Assembly: GCA_047608075.1 (NCBI GenBank)
Contig: JBLKRX010000015.1
Location: forward strand, 50,872-114,871
From: Ferdinandcohnia humi_A
GTDB lineage: Bacteria; Bacillota; Bacilli; Bacillales; Bacillaceae_L
Length of the DNA stretch: 64,000 bases
Direction: 5' to 3'
Of the stretch, positions 8,616 through 17,970 are shown piece after piece. Position numbers and translations under genes: made by a program. The notes beneath the pieces are model-generated. The model did no database searches. It saw nothing but the letters and a program-made list of their open reading frames with translations, and was not told the origin of the DNA. Each line of letters opens with the position of its first letter. Positions within the stretch are counted from its first letter, which is position 1.

Positions 8616-9401
8616 CTAAAGCACAAGTGATTGATTCAGAAGCTTCTCTAAAGAATGATCTATAGTGAAAATAGTACTTTGTTTCAAAGTTTCACTAAAA
8701 AGCCCCTTCGTTATTTCAGCAGAAACGAGTAAATTTTCAACAGTAACTTCTTTTGGATATGTAGATAGGAAAGCTTTAATAAAAGCGGGATCCAATGTTT
8801 CATATGCTTTAAATTGATGAAGTTTTTTGTCCTCATTTAAGGCTTGTACGATTAAGGTGTAGTCCCTCATTTCCTCAAGCATTTTAAGTGCATAGATAAC
8901 GTTATTTCGCTTCAACTCCTTCTCCAAAGCCATAGCACAATAAACAAACTCAAATGCTATATCAATATTCAAATTATATTTAACAGGCTTGCTTAAAAAG
9001 TGTTCATGTTCGGCATTCATTTTCTCAGTTATTAGACCAGTCTTATCGACGATTACTTTCCATAAAGGCGATTTGACTGATAATAATTCTCTTGGAACAA
9101 CAGATACATTAAATTCCAGTTTATTTTCCTTTATAGCGATTAGAAGAAAGATGTTTTGACGAAGTTGTTTTTCTTTGATGTAGAGTGGATCGAAGCCACT
9201 TAGAGTTTGATGAATCAGATTTTTTGTTTGTTCAACATCTTCAACTCTAGAAGTAGCGACCATTAAATCAATATCAGAATGTAGATCTTTATAACCAATC
9301 ACTCCAGATCCTAACTGGATAATACCTTCTACTAAATTAAAAGACTCTAATTGCTTGATAGCATTAACAAAATAAGTATTTCTATCTTTAGAACTATACA
9401 T
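8616..9401 (-). CDS. Nucleotidyltransferase-domain protein
   Basis: This 261-aa protein has the Pol-beta-type nucleotidyltransferase motif GS(31-32)...D43-x-D45 within GSGVIGYKDLHSDIDLMV. That motif binds Mg-NTP in aminoglycoside adenylyltransferases and related enzymes. The rest is a helical C-terminal domain. The third carboxylate is likely in the LEFNVSVV strand. It could modify a small molecule (antibiotic nucleotidylation) or a protein or RNA; the sequence does not distinguish. The ribosome binding site is AGGTAGGAGAG. It is convergent with the S9 peptidase. Confidence 0.8.
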   Translation of the reverse strand: MYSSKDRNTYFVNAIKQLESFNLVEGIIQLGSGVIGYKDLHSDIDLMVATSRVEDVEQTKNLIHQTLSGFDPLYIKEKQLRQNIFLLIAIKENKLEFNVSVVPRELLSVKSPLWKVIVDKTGLITEKMNAEHEHFLSKPVKYNLNIDIAFEFVYCAMALEKELKRNNVIYALKMLEEMRDYTLIVQALNEDKKLHQFKAYETLDPAFIKAFLSTYPKEVTVENLLVSAEITKGLFSETLKQSTIFTIDHSLEKLLNQSLVL

Positions 9402-9886
9402 ATTTTGATCTCTCCTACCTTTTTGTTCTTTTTTCTTGCCCCAGGATTTTCTTTGACGTTAACGTGGGGGAGTTACTTGAAATGGAAATTTTTGCAATCA
9501 ACTGTATTCATAATAATATAAAACGAGGTAACCATTTGTGCAAGTTCAATTTACCAAGTTTGTCTCTAAGTCCTATGTCTACAATCACAGCTTATTTTTC
9601 TTATCTGAGTTAGCTTCGAATAACTCAAACATCTTAAAATAGATGCTTCAAAATTATTGAGAACCTTCAATATAAGTCCATACACATAAACTCCATCCTT
9701 CCGAAGATCCCTTAAAACCGGAGCACTAAAACCAACTGTCCTCCTGACGTGGACAAAACTCCTTAACTGTCTTTTTGTGGTGTCAGGCACCGAATTGGCG
9801 GGAAATAATTTTTTGGTAGGATGGACCAGTTGGTGTACAATATAGGTAGGATGATGGGCTTTTGATTATTAGTGAGGAGAGTTTAC
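9402..9886. other. Intergenic region, 485 bp, mostly featureless
   Basis: I see no convincing gene here. Short open frames on the minus strand lack ribosome binding sites. The only recognisable element is a GGTGTCAGGCACC palindrome at 9779-9791. The region must hold divergent promoters for the nucleotidyltransferase and yhjE, but no consensus pair stood out. Confidence 0.5.
9779..9791. repeat. GGTGTCAGGCACC palindromic repeat, copy 1
   Basis: The palindrome GGTGTCAGGCACC recurs at 60207-60220 inside a large hairpin. Sequences with this core are widespread intergenic repeats in many bacteria, often linked to REP-type (Y1) transposases; none is encoded in the window. Confidence 0.55.
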
Positions 9887-10507
9887 ATGGATTTTGAAAC
9901 GTTGAAGGAACTCTTAACTTTAAAGAATATTGAAGGGTTGTTACAGGATTACAGGTCATTCGGTCCATTGCCAGGGATTTTGCTGCCGATGCTGGAAGCT
10001 TTTCTTCCGTTTCTCCCACTTTTTGCATTTGTTGTTGCAAATGCGAATGCATTTGGACTTTGGCTAGGCTTTTTATATTCCTGGCTTGGTGCAATAGGGG
10101 GCTCACTGCTTGTCTTTTTTCTCGTACGGAAATATGGTCAAAAACGCTTTTTCTCTTTTGTTGGCCGCCATCGAAAAGTGAAGGCGCTTGTCAATTGGAT
10201 TGAGAGACATGGTTTTGGACCATTGTTTATATTATTATGCTTTCCATTCACCCCTTCTGCCATCATTAACTTAGTGGCAGGGTTATCAAGAATAAGTACT
10301 CCACAATTTGTTTTAGCAGTTTTATGCGGAAAATTAGTTATGATTTTTACAATAAGCTTCATAGGCTATGATATACGAGCACTTTTTCAGCAGCCTGTCA
10401 GAACAGTCATTGTATTACTTATTATTTTTGTACTTTGGCTTGTTGGGAAGCGAGTAGAAGCATGGCTTAAGGTAAAGCCGAATATGCTAAAAGAAAGTGA
10501 GCGGTAA
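9887..10507 (+). CDS. yhjE: TVP38/TMEM64 (VTT-domain) membrane protein YhjE
   Basis: This 206-aa polytopic membrane protein has about five or six hydrophobic segments and the family core: GPLPGILLPMLEAFLPFLPL with the characteristic E-F/LP motif, LGAIGGSLLVFFLVRKYG and CFPFTPSAIINLVAGLS. VTT-domain proteins are thought to act as lipid scramblases or transporters. The role in Bacillus is uncertain. ATG 9887 follows GTGAGGAGA with 6-nt spacing; the earlier GTG at 9872 is part of that ribosome binding site. It is followed 34 bp later by signal peptidase, the same pair as B. subtilis yhjE-sipV. Confidence 0.88.
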   Translation: MDFETLKELLTLKNIEGLLQDYRSFGPLPGILLPMLEAFLPFLPLFAFVVANANAFGLWLGFLYSWLGAIGGSLLVFFLVRKYGQKRFFSFVGRHRKVKALVNWIERHGFGPLFILLCFPFTPSAIINLVAGLSRISTPQFVLAVLCGKLVMIFTISFIGYDIRALFQQPVRTVIVLLIIFVLWLVGKRVEAWLKVKPNMLKESER

Positions 10508-10541
10508 TGACTAGGTAGAAGTGAGAGGACGGTGGAGTGGA

Positions 10542-11120
10542 TTGGAGGAAAGCCCAAAGAAAAAAGAATTCTCATTACTCAAGACGGTAGGAATTAGTAT
10601 TATTTTAGTTGTTTTTTTTAGAACCTTCTTATTTACAAACTATATTGTCGAAGGAGAATCAATGATGCCAACCCTTGAGGATGGTAATCTTTTGATGGTA
10701 AATAAGATTGAGATGAAGATAGGCGAGCTCGAACGGTTCGATATTGTAGTATTTCACAAAAACGAAGAGGAAGACTTTGTGAAAAGGGTCATTGGTTTAC
10801 CAGGAGATACGCTACAGTATAAAGCGGATGTCCTGTATATTAACGGTAAAAAGGTCGCTGAACCCTTTTTGGATGAATTCAAAGAGGAACTAATCGGTGG
10901 GCAATTAACAGGTGATTTTACTTTAGAAGAAGCGACAGGGGAAACGAAGGTACCTGAAGACCATGTGTTTGTTATCGGGGATAATCGGTTAGATAGCTGG
11001 GATAGCCGTCATTTTGGATTTATCAGGATTGACCAAATAGTAGGGAAGGTAAATATAAAATATTGGCCGGTGAATAGGGTACAGCTTCTCTCAGTTGGGG
11101 CCACATTTATCCCTCAGTAA
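10542..11120 (+). CDS. sipV: Type I signal peptidase (SipV-like)
   Basis: This enzyme cleaves signal peptides from secreted proteins at the outer membrane face. A basic cytosolic N-terminus is followed by one membrane anchor (VGISIILVVFFRTFLFTNYI), then the catalytic Ser in EGESMMPTL (Ser40 from the TTG start) and Lys in FVKRVIGLPGD (Lys81), then the GDNRLDSWDSR box E. The start is uncertain: TTG 10542 has GGTGGAG 4 nt upstream, while GTG 10521 is in frame but lacks a good site. At about 192 aa it is a little longer than SipV. It is the second gene after yhjE; the symbol rests on that synteny. Confidence 0.9.
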   Translation: MEESPKKKEFSLLKTVGISIILVVFFRTFLFTNYIVEGESMMPTLEDGNLLMVNKIEMKIGELERFDIVVFHKNEEEDFVKRVIGLPGDTLQYKADVLYINGKKVAEPFLDEFKEELIGGQLTGDFTLEEATGETKVPEDHVFVIGDNRLDSWDSRHFGFIRIDQIVGKVNIKYWPVNRVQLLSVGATFIPQ

Positions 11121-11198
11121 AGGAATTATACATTCTATTATGCGTAATCTATGATTGTAATCATATGTGTAAAATGGACGCTATCATTTAAAATGGTA

Positions 11199-11228
11199 AA
11201 GAACTCAACTGAATTTTGAGTTCTTTTT
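11199..11228 (+). terminator. Terminator after signal peptidase
   Basis: AAGAACTCAA pairs with TTGAGTTCTT across a short loop and is followed by T residues. Confidence 0.8.
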
Positions 11229-11293
11229 ATGTTTGTATATGATAAAATAGTAACAATATTATGAATCCTTATCATAGAAGGGAGGTTTTGAAT

Positions 11294-14200
11294 ATGGGTG
11301 CAAAAATTCATGTACTCCAAACCAAAATTACACCACCTAACCTGAAGGAACATATTCTACGAAGACCTTCACTTATGAAAAAAATGAAAACGATACCAAA
11401 ATATCCGTTAACTATTCTTCATTCGGGTGCTGGATATGGAAAAACAACGGCACTTGCTTCTTTTGTACATGACCAAAAAACTAAATCCTGCTGGTATAGT
11501 GTTGGCAATAATGACGACGATATTATCCCATTTCTAACATATGTAGTATATGCAATTAGAAAGCATTACCATGGATTCGGAACTGAGCTCCTTCTTTATG
11601 TAGAGAACATAGAAAGATACGTACGTGATGAAGAGATTCGAACATTATGCTCTTTGTTTATAAATGAAATTACAATTTTAGAAACGAAGGTAACCTTATT
11701 TATTGATGATTATCATTTGATCCAACATTCATCATCAATCGATCAATGGATGACTTGGCTTCTCCAGCATCTTCCGATAAATTTTCATCTTGTTCTATCA
11801 AGTAGAGTACGACCAAACTGGGAGTTTCTTACTACGATGATGGTAAGAGGCGAGGTACTTGAAATCAAACAGCATGATCTTATGTTTTCCTTTGATGAGG
11901 TAGAAGTGCTATTAAGTGATTTGTATGACGGAGAATTGAATGAAAAAGAAATTGAAAAAATCTTTTCGATAACGGAAGGTTGGATTATTGCAATTGGAAT
12001 GATTCGTCAACAACTTTCATCTGAAGGTAGTATTGAAATGATTCTAAATAATAAATCACAATCGCTTGATGAACTATTTCGTTTCCTAGCTATGGAGGTT
12101 TTCATGAAGCAACCTCCAATGGTGCAGCAATTCTTAGAGAATACTTGTATTTTTGAAGAGTTGAATGGAAAAGTGTGTGATGAAGTATTAGGTATTCGAA
12201 GCTCAGGAGAGATGTTAAAAGAGCTGTCAGATCATAATTTATTTTTACTCTCAATTGGAGAAGGGCAGTATCGCTATCATGCCTTGTTTAAAGAATTTTT
12301 GGAGCAGAGACTATATTCTACTAATGAAAGACATTTTTATAACCTACATGTTCAAACAGCACGATATTACATGCGAATAAGGGAGTATAATCACTCAATC
12401 TATCATCTTGAGGCAGTTGAAGATTTTGAGAAAGTAGCAGAAATACTCCATCACTATGGCGAGAAAATGATTAAGAATGGTCAACTTGAGGGATTGCTTG
12501 ACCGATTAAAAAACATCCCTGAGCCACTTATGAATCATTACTATTTATTATGGCTATATAAAGGAGAAGCATTACGTTACCGTTGCTCCTATAAAGAAGC
12601 AGAGGATTGCTATGTGAAAGCGATTAAAATGGCAACTGCTGCAAAAGATTATCAAGGATTAAGTAAAGCTTTTGAAGGTCAGGCGAAAATCTATTTAGAT
12701 ACGATTCAGCCGGGAAAAGCGGAGCGTTACCTCCAGCAAGCCATCGAAACACTTGAACAAAATGAAACTTCCTCCAGCGAGGATAAAAGTCGTTTGTATC
12801 AATTAATGGCCGAAAATCTTGCGAATGCTGGTCAACCATTAAAGGCTAAAAAATGGTATGAAAAAGGGAAAGAGTTAAATATTCCTCTTTTAGATGGAAA
12901 TCTAGAGGCGCGATTGTATTTACGAACTGGAAAATTAGTAGAAGCGAAAAAAATTCTGTTACAAAAGAAAGTATCTGAACAGGTAGATAACACCGTACAC
13001 CTTCAACAATCACATCGAGAAACGAATTTGCTTTTATCCTTAATTGAGGCATTTATCGGGAATGGGCAAAGAGCAAAGGAGCTGGCTGAATCGGGAATCA
13101 AGCAGGGAGTTCAATTTCAAGCACCTTTTGTAGAAGCCTGTGGTTGGATACGGATGGGACATGCGGTCCAGCTATTGGATAAATATGATATATCTTTAGC
13201 TACACAATGCTATGAAACGGCGTTAGAAATTATGGATGAGCTAAATGTATCTAGGGGAAAGGCTGAACCCTTAATGGGTCTATGTATACTCTATGGAAAC
13301 AAAGGTTTATACGACAAAGCAATCGAAACGGGAAATAAAGCATTAGAGGAAACGGAAACCGTTAAGGATGAATGGTTGTCTGCACTTATTTTATTATGTA
13401 TGGGTATTACATCAGTCCTTAATGAAAAATGGGAGAGTGCCCGAATATATTTGGGTCGCTGTGAAAAGCTATTTGCTAGTTGTGGAGATCAGTATGGCAT
13501 TGTCATGACGGGATTATGGTATTCCTTTCTCTATTATAATCAAAAAGATGTTACTGCTTTTAATGATGCAATAAGTAGCTTCTTGAAAAAAATGCAGGTT
13601 GGAAATTATGAATTTATTCTTACAAAGCGAACTACATTTGGACCTGAGGACTTATACAATGTTGTACCATTATTACTTGATGCGCAGCAGGAAGGCATAC
13701 ATTTTCAATATGTCAACCAGCTTTTAAATGATCTAGGATATTCAAATATAACCTCCCATCCTGGGTATACATTGCGAATCCAGACTCTAGGGAAATTTAG
13801 GGTGTGGCTTGGTAACAATGAGGTCGAAGAATCGGATTGGCAAAGAGGAAAAGCAAAGGAACTCCTTGAGCTTTTTGTAACAAAGCGAAACTTGCTTTTA
13901 GCTAAAGAGGAGATTTTTTCAATTCTATGGCCAGAACAAGATGAAAACTCAGCAGCAAGAGACTTTAAGGTTGCATTAAACGCTTTAAACAATGCATTGG
14001 AACCAAATCGAGTAGCAAGGTCTACCCCTTTCTTTATTCATAGGGTTGGTTCGTCATATGGCTTAAACCAACAAGCTGGCTATCAGTTAGATATCATAGA
14101 ATTTGAAGAATGGATTCACGCAGGACTTCTTGAGAAGGACACAGACCAAGTTATTAAATGCTTACAACGTGCTCTTGAATTTTATAAGGGTGATTATCTA

Positions 14201-14539
14201 CCAAACCGTAGATATGAGGATTGGTGCTTAAACGAAAGAAAACGACTTCAGGTTTTATTTCTACGGGGAGCAGAAAGAATCTCACAAGCCTTTGTTCAGA
14301 CCATGCAGTATGATGAAGCGATCTATTGGTGTGAACAGATTCTCGAAAAGGAACGAACATGGGAAGAGGCGTATCGGTTGCTTATGTTTTGTTACTATCA
14401 AAAAAACAATCGACCACAAGCTATGAAGTGGTATAAAAGATGCTTGAACGCGCTTGATGAGGAATTAGGTGTTGAGCCGATGCAGCCAACTCAGCAAATG
14501 TATGAAATGATCCTTCAATCTTCTAAAATAGAAAAATAG
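11294..14539 (+). CDS. STAND ATPase-TPR-BTAD transcriptional activator
   Basis: This 1081-aa MalT/SARP-like regulator starts with a STAND ATPase module: Walker A SGAGYGKTTA at residues 44-53 and Walker B TLFIDDYH at 134-141, then the SSRVRP sensor segment. A long helical TPR-rich sensor region covers roughly 330-800. From about 826 there is an OmpR-like winged-helix DNA-binding domain (LGKFRVWLGNNEVEESDWQR, then LLELFVTKRN), and from about 925 a bacterial transcriptional activator domain (BTAD, DIIEFEEWI...GDYLPNRRYEDWC). Such proteins oligomerise on ATP and an inducer and bind direct repeats near promoters. ATG 11294 follows GGGAGG; ATG 11261 lies before that site. It directly precedes the Liv-type operon it probably controls. 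Confidence 0.9.
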   Translation: MGAKIHVLQTKITPPNLKEHILRRPSLMKKMKTIPKYPLTILHSGAGYGKTTALASFVHDQKTKSCWYSVGNNDDDIIPFLTYVVYAIRKHYHGFGTELLLYVENIERYVRDEEIRTLCSLFINEITILETKVTLFIDDYHLIQHSSSIDQWMTWLLQHLPINFHLVLSSRVRPNWEFLTTMMVRGEVLEIKQHDLMFSFDEVEVLLSDLYDGELNEKEIEKIFSITEGWIIAIGMIRQQLSSEGSIEMILNNKSQSLDELFRFLAMEVFMKQPPMVQQFLENTCIFEELNGKVCDEVLGIRSSGEMLKELSDHNLFLLSIGEGQYRYHALFKEFLEQRLYSTNERHFYNLHVQTARYYMRIREYNHSIYHLEAVEDFEKVAEILHHYGEKMIKNGQLEGLLDRLKNIPEPLMNHYYLLWLYKGEALRYRCSYKEAEDCYVKAIKMATAAKDYQGLSKAFEGQAKIYLDTIQPGKAERYLQQAIETLEQNETSSSEDKSRLYQLMAENLANAGQPLKAKKWYEKGKELNIPLLDGNLEARLYLRTGKLVEAKKILLQKKVSEQVDNTVHLQQSHRETNLLLSLIEAFIGNGQRAKELAESGIKQGVQFQAPFVEACGWIRMGHAVQLLDKYDISLATQCYETALEIMDELNVSRGKAEPLMGLCILYGNKGLYDKAIETGNKALEETETVKDEWLSALILLCMGITSVLNEKWESARIYLGRCEKLFASCGDQYGIVMTGLWYSFLYYNQKDVTAFNDAISSFLKKMQVGNYEFILTKRTTFGPEDLYNVVPLLLDAQQEGIHFQYVNQLLNDLGYSNITSHPGYTLRIQTLGKFRVWLGNNEVEESDWQRGKAKELLELFVTKRNLLLAKEEIFSILWPEQDENSAARDFKVALNALNNALEPNRVARSTPFFIHRVGSSYGLNQQAGYQLDIIEFEEWIHAGLLEKDTDQVIKCLQRALEFYKGDYLPNRRYEDWCLNERKRLQVLFLRGAERISQAFVQTMQYDEAIYWCEQILEKERTWEEAYRLLMFCYYQKNNRPQAMKWYKRCLNALDEELGVEPMQPTQQMYEMILQSSKIEK

Positions 14540-14554
14540 GATAAAATGCGCCCT

Positions 14555-14578
14555 GGCGTATCTGCGCCCGATTTTTTT
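14555..14578 (+). terminator. Probable terminator after the BTAD regulator
   Basis: A short GGCG/CGCC stem with a 6-nt loop is followed by CGATTTTTTT just downstream of the stop codon. Confidence 0.45.
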
Positions 14579-14584
14579 CGAGCT

Positions 14585-14824
14585 TGTGAGATACAGTGAA
14601 ACTACAATCTGTGGAGAATTTTCCACAGATTGTTAGTTGAGGCCCACACGAATAGGGTCACAAAGACGTTGCGACAGGACGACGCGATTTTAGTCTTTGA
14701 TTCGTATCGGGGATTAACTGGCAGTTGCCCAAGAATGCCAGTTAATGCGGGAAAAATTTCCTTTGAAAAAGCTAGGCTCGCCGGAGGCTTTAGCTCTATT
14801 CAGTCGGTGTTTGGACCCCCATTA
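14585..14824 (+). repeat. Interspersed repeat family B, copy 1
   Basis: The segment holds GTGAAACTACAATCTGTGG, a perfect 10-bp hairpin (14606-14615 with 14622-14631), GATTGTTAGTTGA, and later TGCCAGTTAATGCGGGAAAAA. Both blocks recur at 58514-58605 in the opposite relative order (the GCGGGAAAAA block comes first there). A 71-codon open frame across it has no ribosome binding site and is not called. Confidence 0.55.
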
Positions 14825-14992
14825 AATGATATATTTTTTTTGTAATCATCCCCAACTAAGTGAAGTAGGGGATTTCAGCTGAATAAGTTAAAAGTGATTT
14901 GGCTGATACTACGATGTAGTTTCGGTCTTTTTTGTGCTATTTTTAAATCTACCTCACTTCTCCACAATACTAACCTCGAAAATTGCTCCTCG

Positions 14993-15030
14993 TGTAACTC
15001 GATTGTAACTAACTCCAAGTACGATAAAAT
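14993..15030 (+). promoter_or_regulatory. Promoter with tandem TGTAACT heptamers, Liv-type operon
   Basis: TGTAACT occurs at 14993-14999 and again at 15004-15010, an 11-bp period. The second copy overlaps a -35-like TTGTAA (15003-15008); after a 16-bp spacer comes TAAAAT at 15025-15030. The same arrangement with identical spacing lies before the acyl-CoA ligase at 22924. This fits the known heptamer-per-helical-turn recognition of SARP/BTAD activators, so the adjacent regulator is the likely binder. The seen part is the repeat geometry; the binder is inferred. Confidence 0.6.
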
Positions 15031-15084
15031 CAAAGTTTTCTAGTTTTATCTTTTAATTACGATGATTTAGAGGGGGAAGGGAAC

Positions 15085-16338
15085 TTGTTTAAGAAGAAAT
15101 CATTTAGTAAGATGCTGTTTTTAAGTTTTCTAGCAATGCTTATGATCGTTGCATCTGCATGTAGTTCTGATTCAACTGGAAATGAAGAGGAGGAACCAGG
15201 TGACTCCAATACGAATTCTGGAGAAGAAACAAAAGAACCAATTAAGATTGGTGTGCTTGCTTCATTAAGTGGTGGTCTTGAATCTTATGGTAAACAAACG
15301 ACACAAGGATTTAAGCTAGGCTTGGAGTATGCAACTGATGGAACAATGGAAGTCAATGGTCACCCGATTGAGTATGTAATTGAGGACACTGAGACAAAAC
15401 CAGAGGTAGCTATTCAAAAAGCTACTAAATTAATTGAAGAAGATGAAGTTGATTTCTTAGTCGGTTCCTCAAGCTCTGCAGATACACTAGCAGTATTACC
15501 GCTTGCTGAGGAGTATGAAAAGATTATGATTGTTGAACCAGCTGCAGCTGATAGTATTACTGGAGCTGACTGGAATAAATACATTTTTAGAACTGCTCGT
15601 AACTCATCACAGGATGCGGTAGCAGGTGCAGCAGCAATTGCAAAAGAGGGAGTAAAAATTGCAACTCTTGCTCCAGATTATGCATTTGGTAGAGATGGTG
15701 TAGCAGCATTTAAGGAAGCTGCCGAAAAACTAGGTGCTGATATTATCCATGAAGAATACGCAGATCCTGCGGCTACAGACTTTACTTCAAATATCCAAAA
15801 AATTATTGAAGCAAAACCAGACTACCTTTTTGTTGTCTGGGCGGGTGCGAACTCACCTTGGAATCAAATTGCTGATATGAAGGTACAAGAAAATGGAATC
15901 AAAATCTCAACTGGTGCTCCTGATATTCCTGCACTAGCGACAATGAACGCGTTAGTTGGTATGGAAGGTTTCACTGTGTATTATCATGACCTACCTAAAA
16001 ATGATATCAATGATTGGCTCGTAGAACAACACAAGGCACAATACAACGGGGAAGTTCCTGACCTATTCACTCCTGGTGGAATGACAGCAGCATTAGCTAT
16101 TGTTGAAGCAATTAAAAAGACAGATGGAGATACAGATGCTGAGAAGCTAATCAGTGCAATGGAAGGAATGAGCTTTGATACACCGAAGGGGAAAATGACA
16201 TTCCGTCCAGAGGATCACCAAGCACTTCAAGCTTTATATGCTATTCGTTTAGAAAAAGTAGACGGTGTTGATTATCCGGTTCCAGTATTAATGAGAGAAC
16301 TAACACCGGACGAAACAGCACCACCAATTCGTAACTAA
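15085..16338 (+). CDS. Liv-type ABC importer, substrate-binding lipoprotein
   Basis: This 417-aa extracellular lipoprotein has a lipoprotein signal peptide ending in VASAC, with the lipidated Cys at residue 26, then a Ser/Glu/Asn-rich linker. The mature domain is a periplasmic-binding-protein type I fold of the branched-chain amino acid receptor family (IKIGVLASLSGGLESYGKQ, DTETKPEVAIQKATKLIEED, LVGSSSSADTLAV). Family members bind Leu/Ile/Val, urea, amides or aromatic and other carboxylates; the ligand here is unknown. The start is TTG 15085 with AGAGGGGGAAGGG. It heads the transport operon; a stable hairpin behind it may raise its mRNA level over the rest. Confidence 0.9.
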   Translation: MFKKKSFSKMLFLSFLAMLMIVASACSSDSTGNEEEEPGDSNTNSGEETKEPIKIGVLASLSGGLESYGKQTTQGFKLGLEYATDGTMEVNGHPIEYVIEDTETKPEVAIQKATKLIEEDEVDFLVGSSSSADTLAVLPLAEEYEKIMIVEPAAADSITGADWNKYIFRTARNSSQDAVAGAAAIAKEGVKIATLAPDYAFGRDGVAAFKEAAEKLGADIIHEEYADPAATDFTSNIQKIIEAKPDYLFVVWAGANSPWNQIADMKVQENGIKISTGAPDIPALATMNALVGMEGFTVYYHDLPKNDINDWLVEQHKAQYNGEVPDLFTPGGMTAALAIVEAIKKTDGDTDAEKLISAMEGMSFDTPKGKMTFRPEDHQALQALYAIRLEKVDGVDYPVPVLMRELTPDETAPPIRN

Positions 16339-16350
16339 AGTGTTGTATCT

Positions 16351-16381
16351 GTAAACTTCGGTAGCTTCTACCGAAGTTTAC
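16351..16381 (+). other. mRNA stem-loop between the binding protein and the transporter genes
   Basis: A perfect 14-bp stem (GTAAACTTCGGTAG and its complement) has a 3-nt loop and no following T tract. In ABC operons such hairpins often stabilise the upstream binding-protein mRNA or partly attenuate read-through. Confidence 0.6.
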
Positions 16382-16436
16382 TATTACATTCGAACAATGA
16401 GTCGCTTTTAAAGTTTGTTTAAAAGAGGTGAGGATA

Positions 16437-17204
16437 GTGAATCCCATTATTGAAACGAAGAACTTAACAATAGCTTTTGGGGGTCATACCGCAGTAGATG
16501 GTGTGAATTTTACAGTACCAGCTAATCATTTTAAATCGATTATCGGACCAAATGGAGCTGGAAAAACAACATTTTTCAATCTTCTAAGTGGTCAGCTTTC
16601 TCCAACGAAAGGAAAAGTGATGTTAAAAGGAGAAGATATTACAAAATTATCACCAACAGCTAGAACGAGAAAGGGGATAGGGAGATCCTTTCAAATCACG
16701 AATGTGTTTCCTAATCTTACAGTCTTAGAAAATGTAAGGTTAGCTGTTCAATCTGTAGCAGGTGTCCGCTATCAAATGTTTAAGCATTTCCGTAAATATC
16801 GACAATTCGAAGAAAAAGCGCAAGAGATTTTATCGCTAGTTCTTCTTGAAAATAAAGCAAGTGCTGTGGCAAAAAATTTGGCACACGGCGAAAAAAGAAA
16901 GCTTGAAATTGCAATGCTATTGGCATTGGAGCCTGAGGTATTATTGCTTGACGAACCTACTGCAGGCATGTCGCTAGAAGATGTTCCTGCCATTCTTGAA
17001 GTAATTAAAAAGATTAAAGCTGATGGGAATCGTACCATCATTTTAATCGAGCACAAGATGGATATGATACTCGATCTTTCTGATAGTGTAATGGTTTTAT
17101 TTAATGGGAGATTGCTAGCTGATGGAACACCAGAGGAAATCATGAATAATGAAACTGTTCAATCGGCTTATTTAGGGGGGCTATACGATGACACTGCATC
17201 TTAA
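16437..17204 (+). CDS. Liv-type ABC importer ATPase (LivG-like)
   Basis: This 255-aa ATP-binding subunit has Walker A GPNGAGKTT, the Q-loop region SFQITNVFPNLTVLENV, the signature LAHGEKRKLEIAM (H replacing the second signature residue, common in LivG), Walker B VLLLDEPTAG and the switch histidine in LIEHKMD. It powers uptake of the ligand delivered by the upstream lipoprotein. GTG 16437 follows AGAGGTGAGG; GTG 16428 is in frame but lies within the site. The last codons overlap livF by 17 bp, suggesting translational coupling. Confidence 0.92.
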   Translation: MNPIIETKNLTIAFGGHTAVDGVNFTVPANHFKSIIGPNGAGKTTFFNLLSGQLSPTKGKVMLKGEDITKLSPTARTRKGIGRSFQITNVFPNLTVLENVRLAVQSVAGVRYQMFKHFRKYRQFEEKAQEILSLVLLENKASAVAKNLAHGEKRKLEIAMLLALEPEVLLLDEPTAGMSLEDVPAILEVIKKIKADGNRTIILIEHKMDMILDLSDSVMVLFNGRLLADGTPEEIMNNETVQSAYLGGLYDDTAS

Positions 17205-17895
17205 AGTAGAGGGAGTTGAAACCTTTATCGATCAATTTCATATTTTACAGGGTGTTTCCTTTGAAGCAAAAAAAGGAGAAGTCACCGTTCTTCTTGGAAG
17301 AAACGGTGCTGGAAAGACAACAACCCTCCGTTCTATTATGGGGCTTAATCCCCCTTCTAAAGGCAAGGTTCTGTTTCACGGTGAGGATATTTCATGCCTA
17401 CCAACCTATCATATAGCTGCAAAAGGAATCGGTTATGTTCCAGAGGATCAAGGGATATTTGGAGAACTAACTGTCGAAGAAAATATGAAGGTAGCAATGA
17501 AAAAGGAGAATGACCAAGTCAGACAGCGACTTGAGTACATTCTTACGCTTTTTCCAGATTTAAAGAAATTCTGGAAGCGGCAAGGTGGAAACTTGAGTGG
17601 AGGTCAAAAACAAATGCTTTCGATTGCGAGAGCCTATGTGAATAATAATGATTTACTACTGATTGATGAGCCGAGTAAGGGGCTAGCGCCTATCGTAGTT
17701 GAAAAAGTAATGGAATCGATTCAAGAGATGAAGTCACAAACAACGATTGTGCTAGTTGAACAAAACTTCTTTATGGCTAGTACGATTGGGGATTCATTCT
17801 ATATCATTGACGACGGTCGAACTGTTCATAACGGAGAGATGAAGGAACTAAAAGAAAACGAAACACTTCGAAAACAATACTTAGGAATCGCCTGA
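17188..17895 (+). CDS. Liv-type ABC importer ATPase (LivF-like)
   Basis: This 235-aa second ATPase has Walker A GRNGAGKTT, signature LSGGQKQM, Walker B LLLIDEPSKGLAP and switch region LVEQNF, the LivF pattern. It forms a heterodimer with the LivG-like subunit under the LivH/LivM permease pair. ATG 17188 follows GGGGGG within the end of the previous gene. Confidence 0.92.
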   Translation: MTLHLKVEGVETFIDQFHILQGVSFEAKKGEVTVLLGRNGAGKTTTLRSIMGLNPPSKGKVLFHGEDISCLPTYHIAAKGIGYVPEDQGIFGELTVEENMKVAMKKENDQVRQRLEYILTLFPDLKKFWKRQGGNLSGGQKQMLSIARAYVNNNDLLLIDEPSKGLAPIVVEKVMESIQEMKSQTTIVLVEQNFFMASTIGDSFYIIDDGRTVHNGEMKELKENETLRKQYLGIA

Positions 17896-17970
17896 TTATA
17901 CGATTTCTCTAGTAGTAAGTGCACGAGTCGTTGTAGGAACATATCGAATTCGACGAGAGGAGGAGCATTA

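Noticed and set aside
14630..14845. 71-codon open frame behind the BTAD regulator
   Set aside because: It lies in repeat family B, has no ribosome binding site and its translation resembles no protein.
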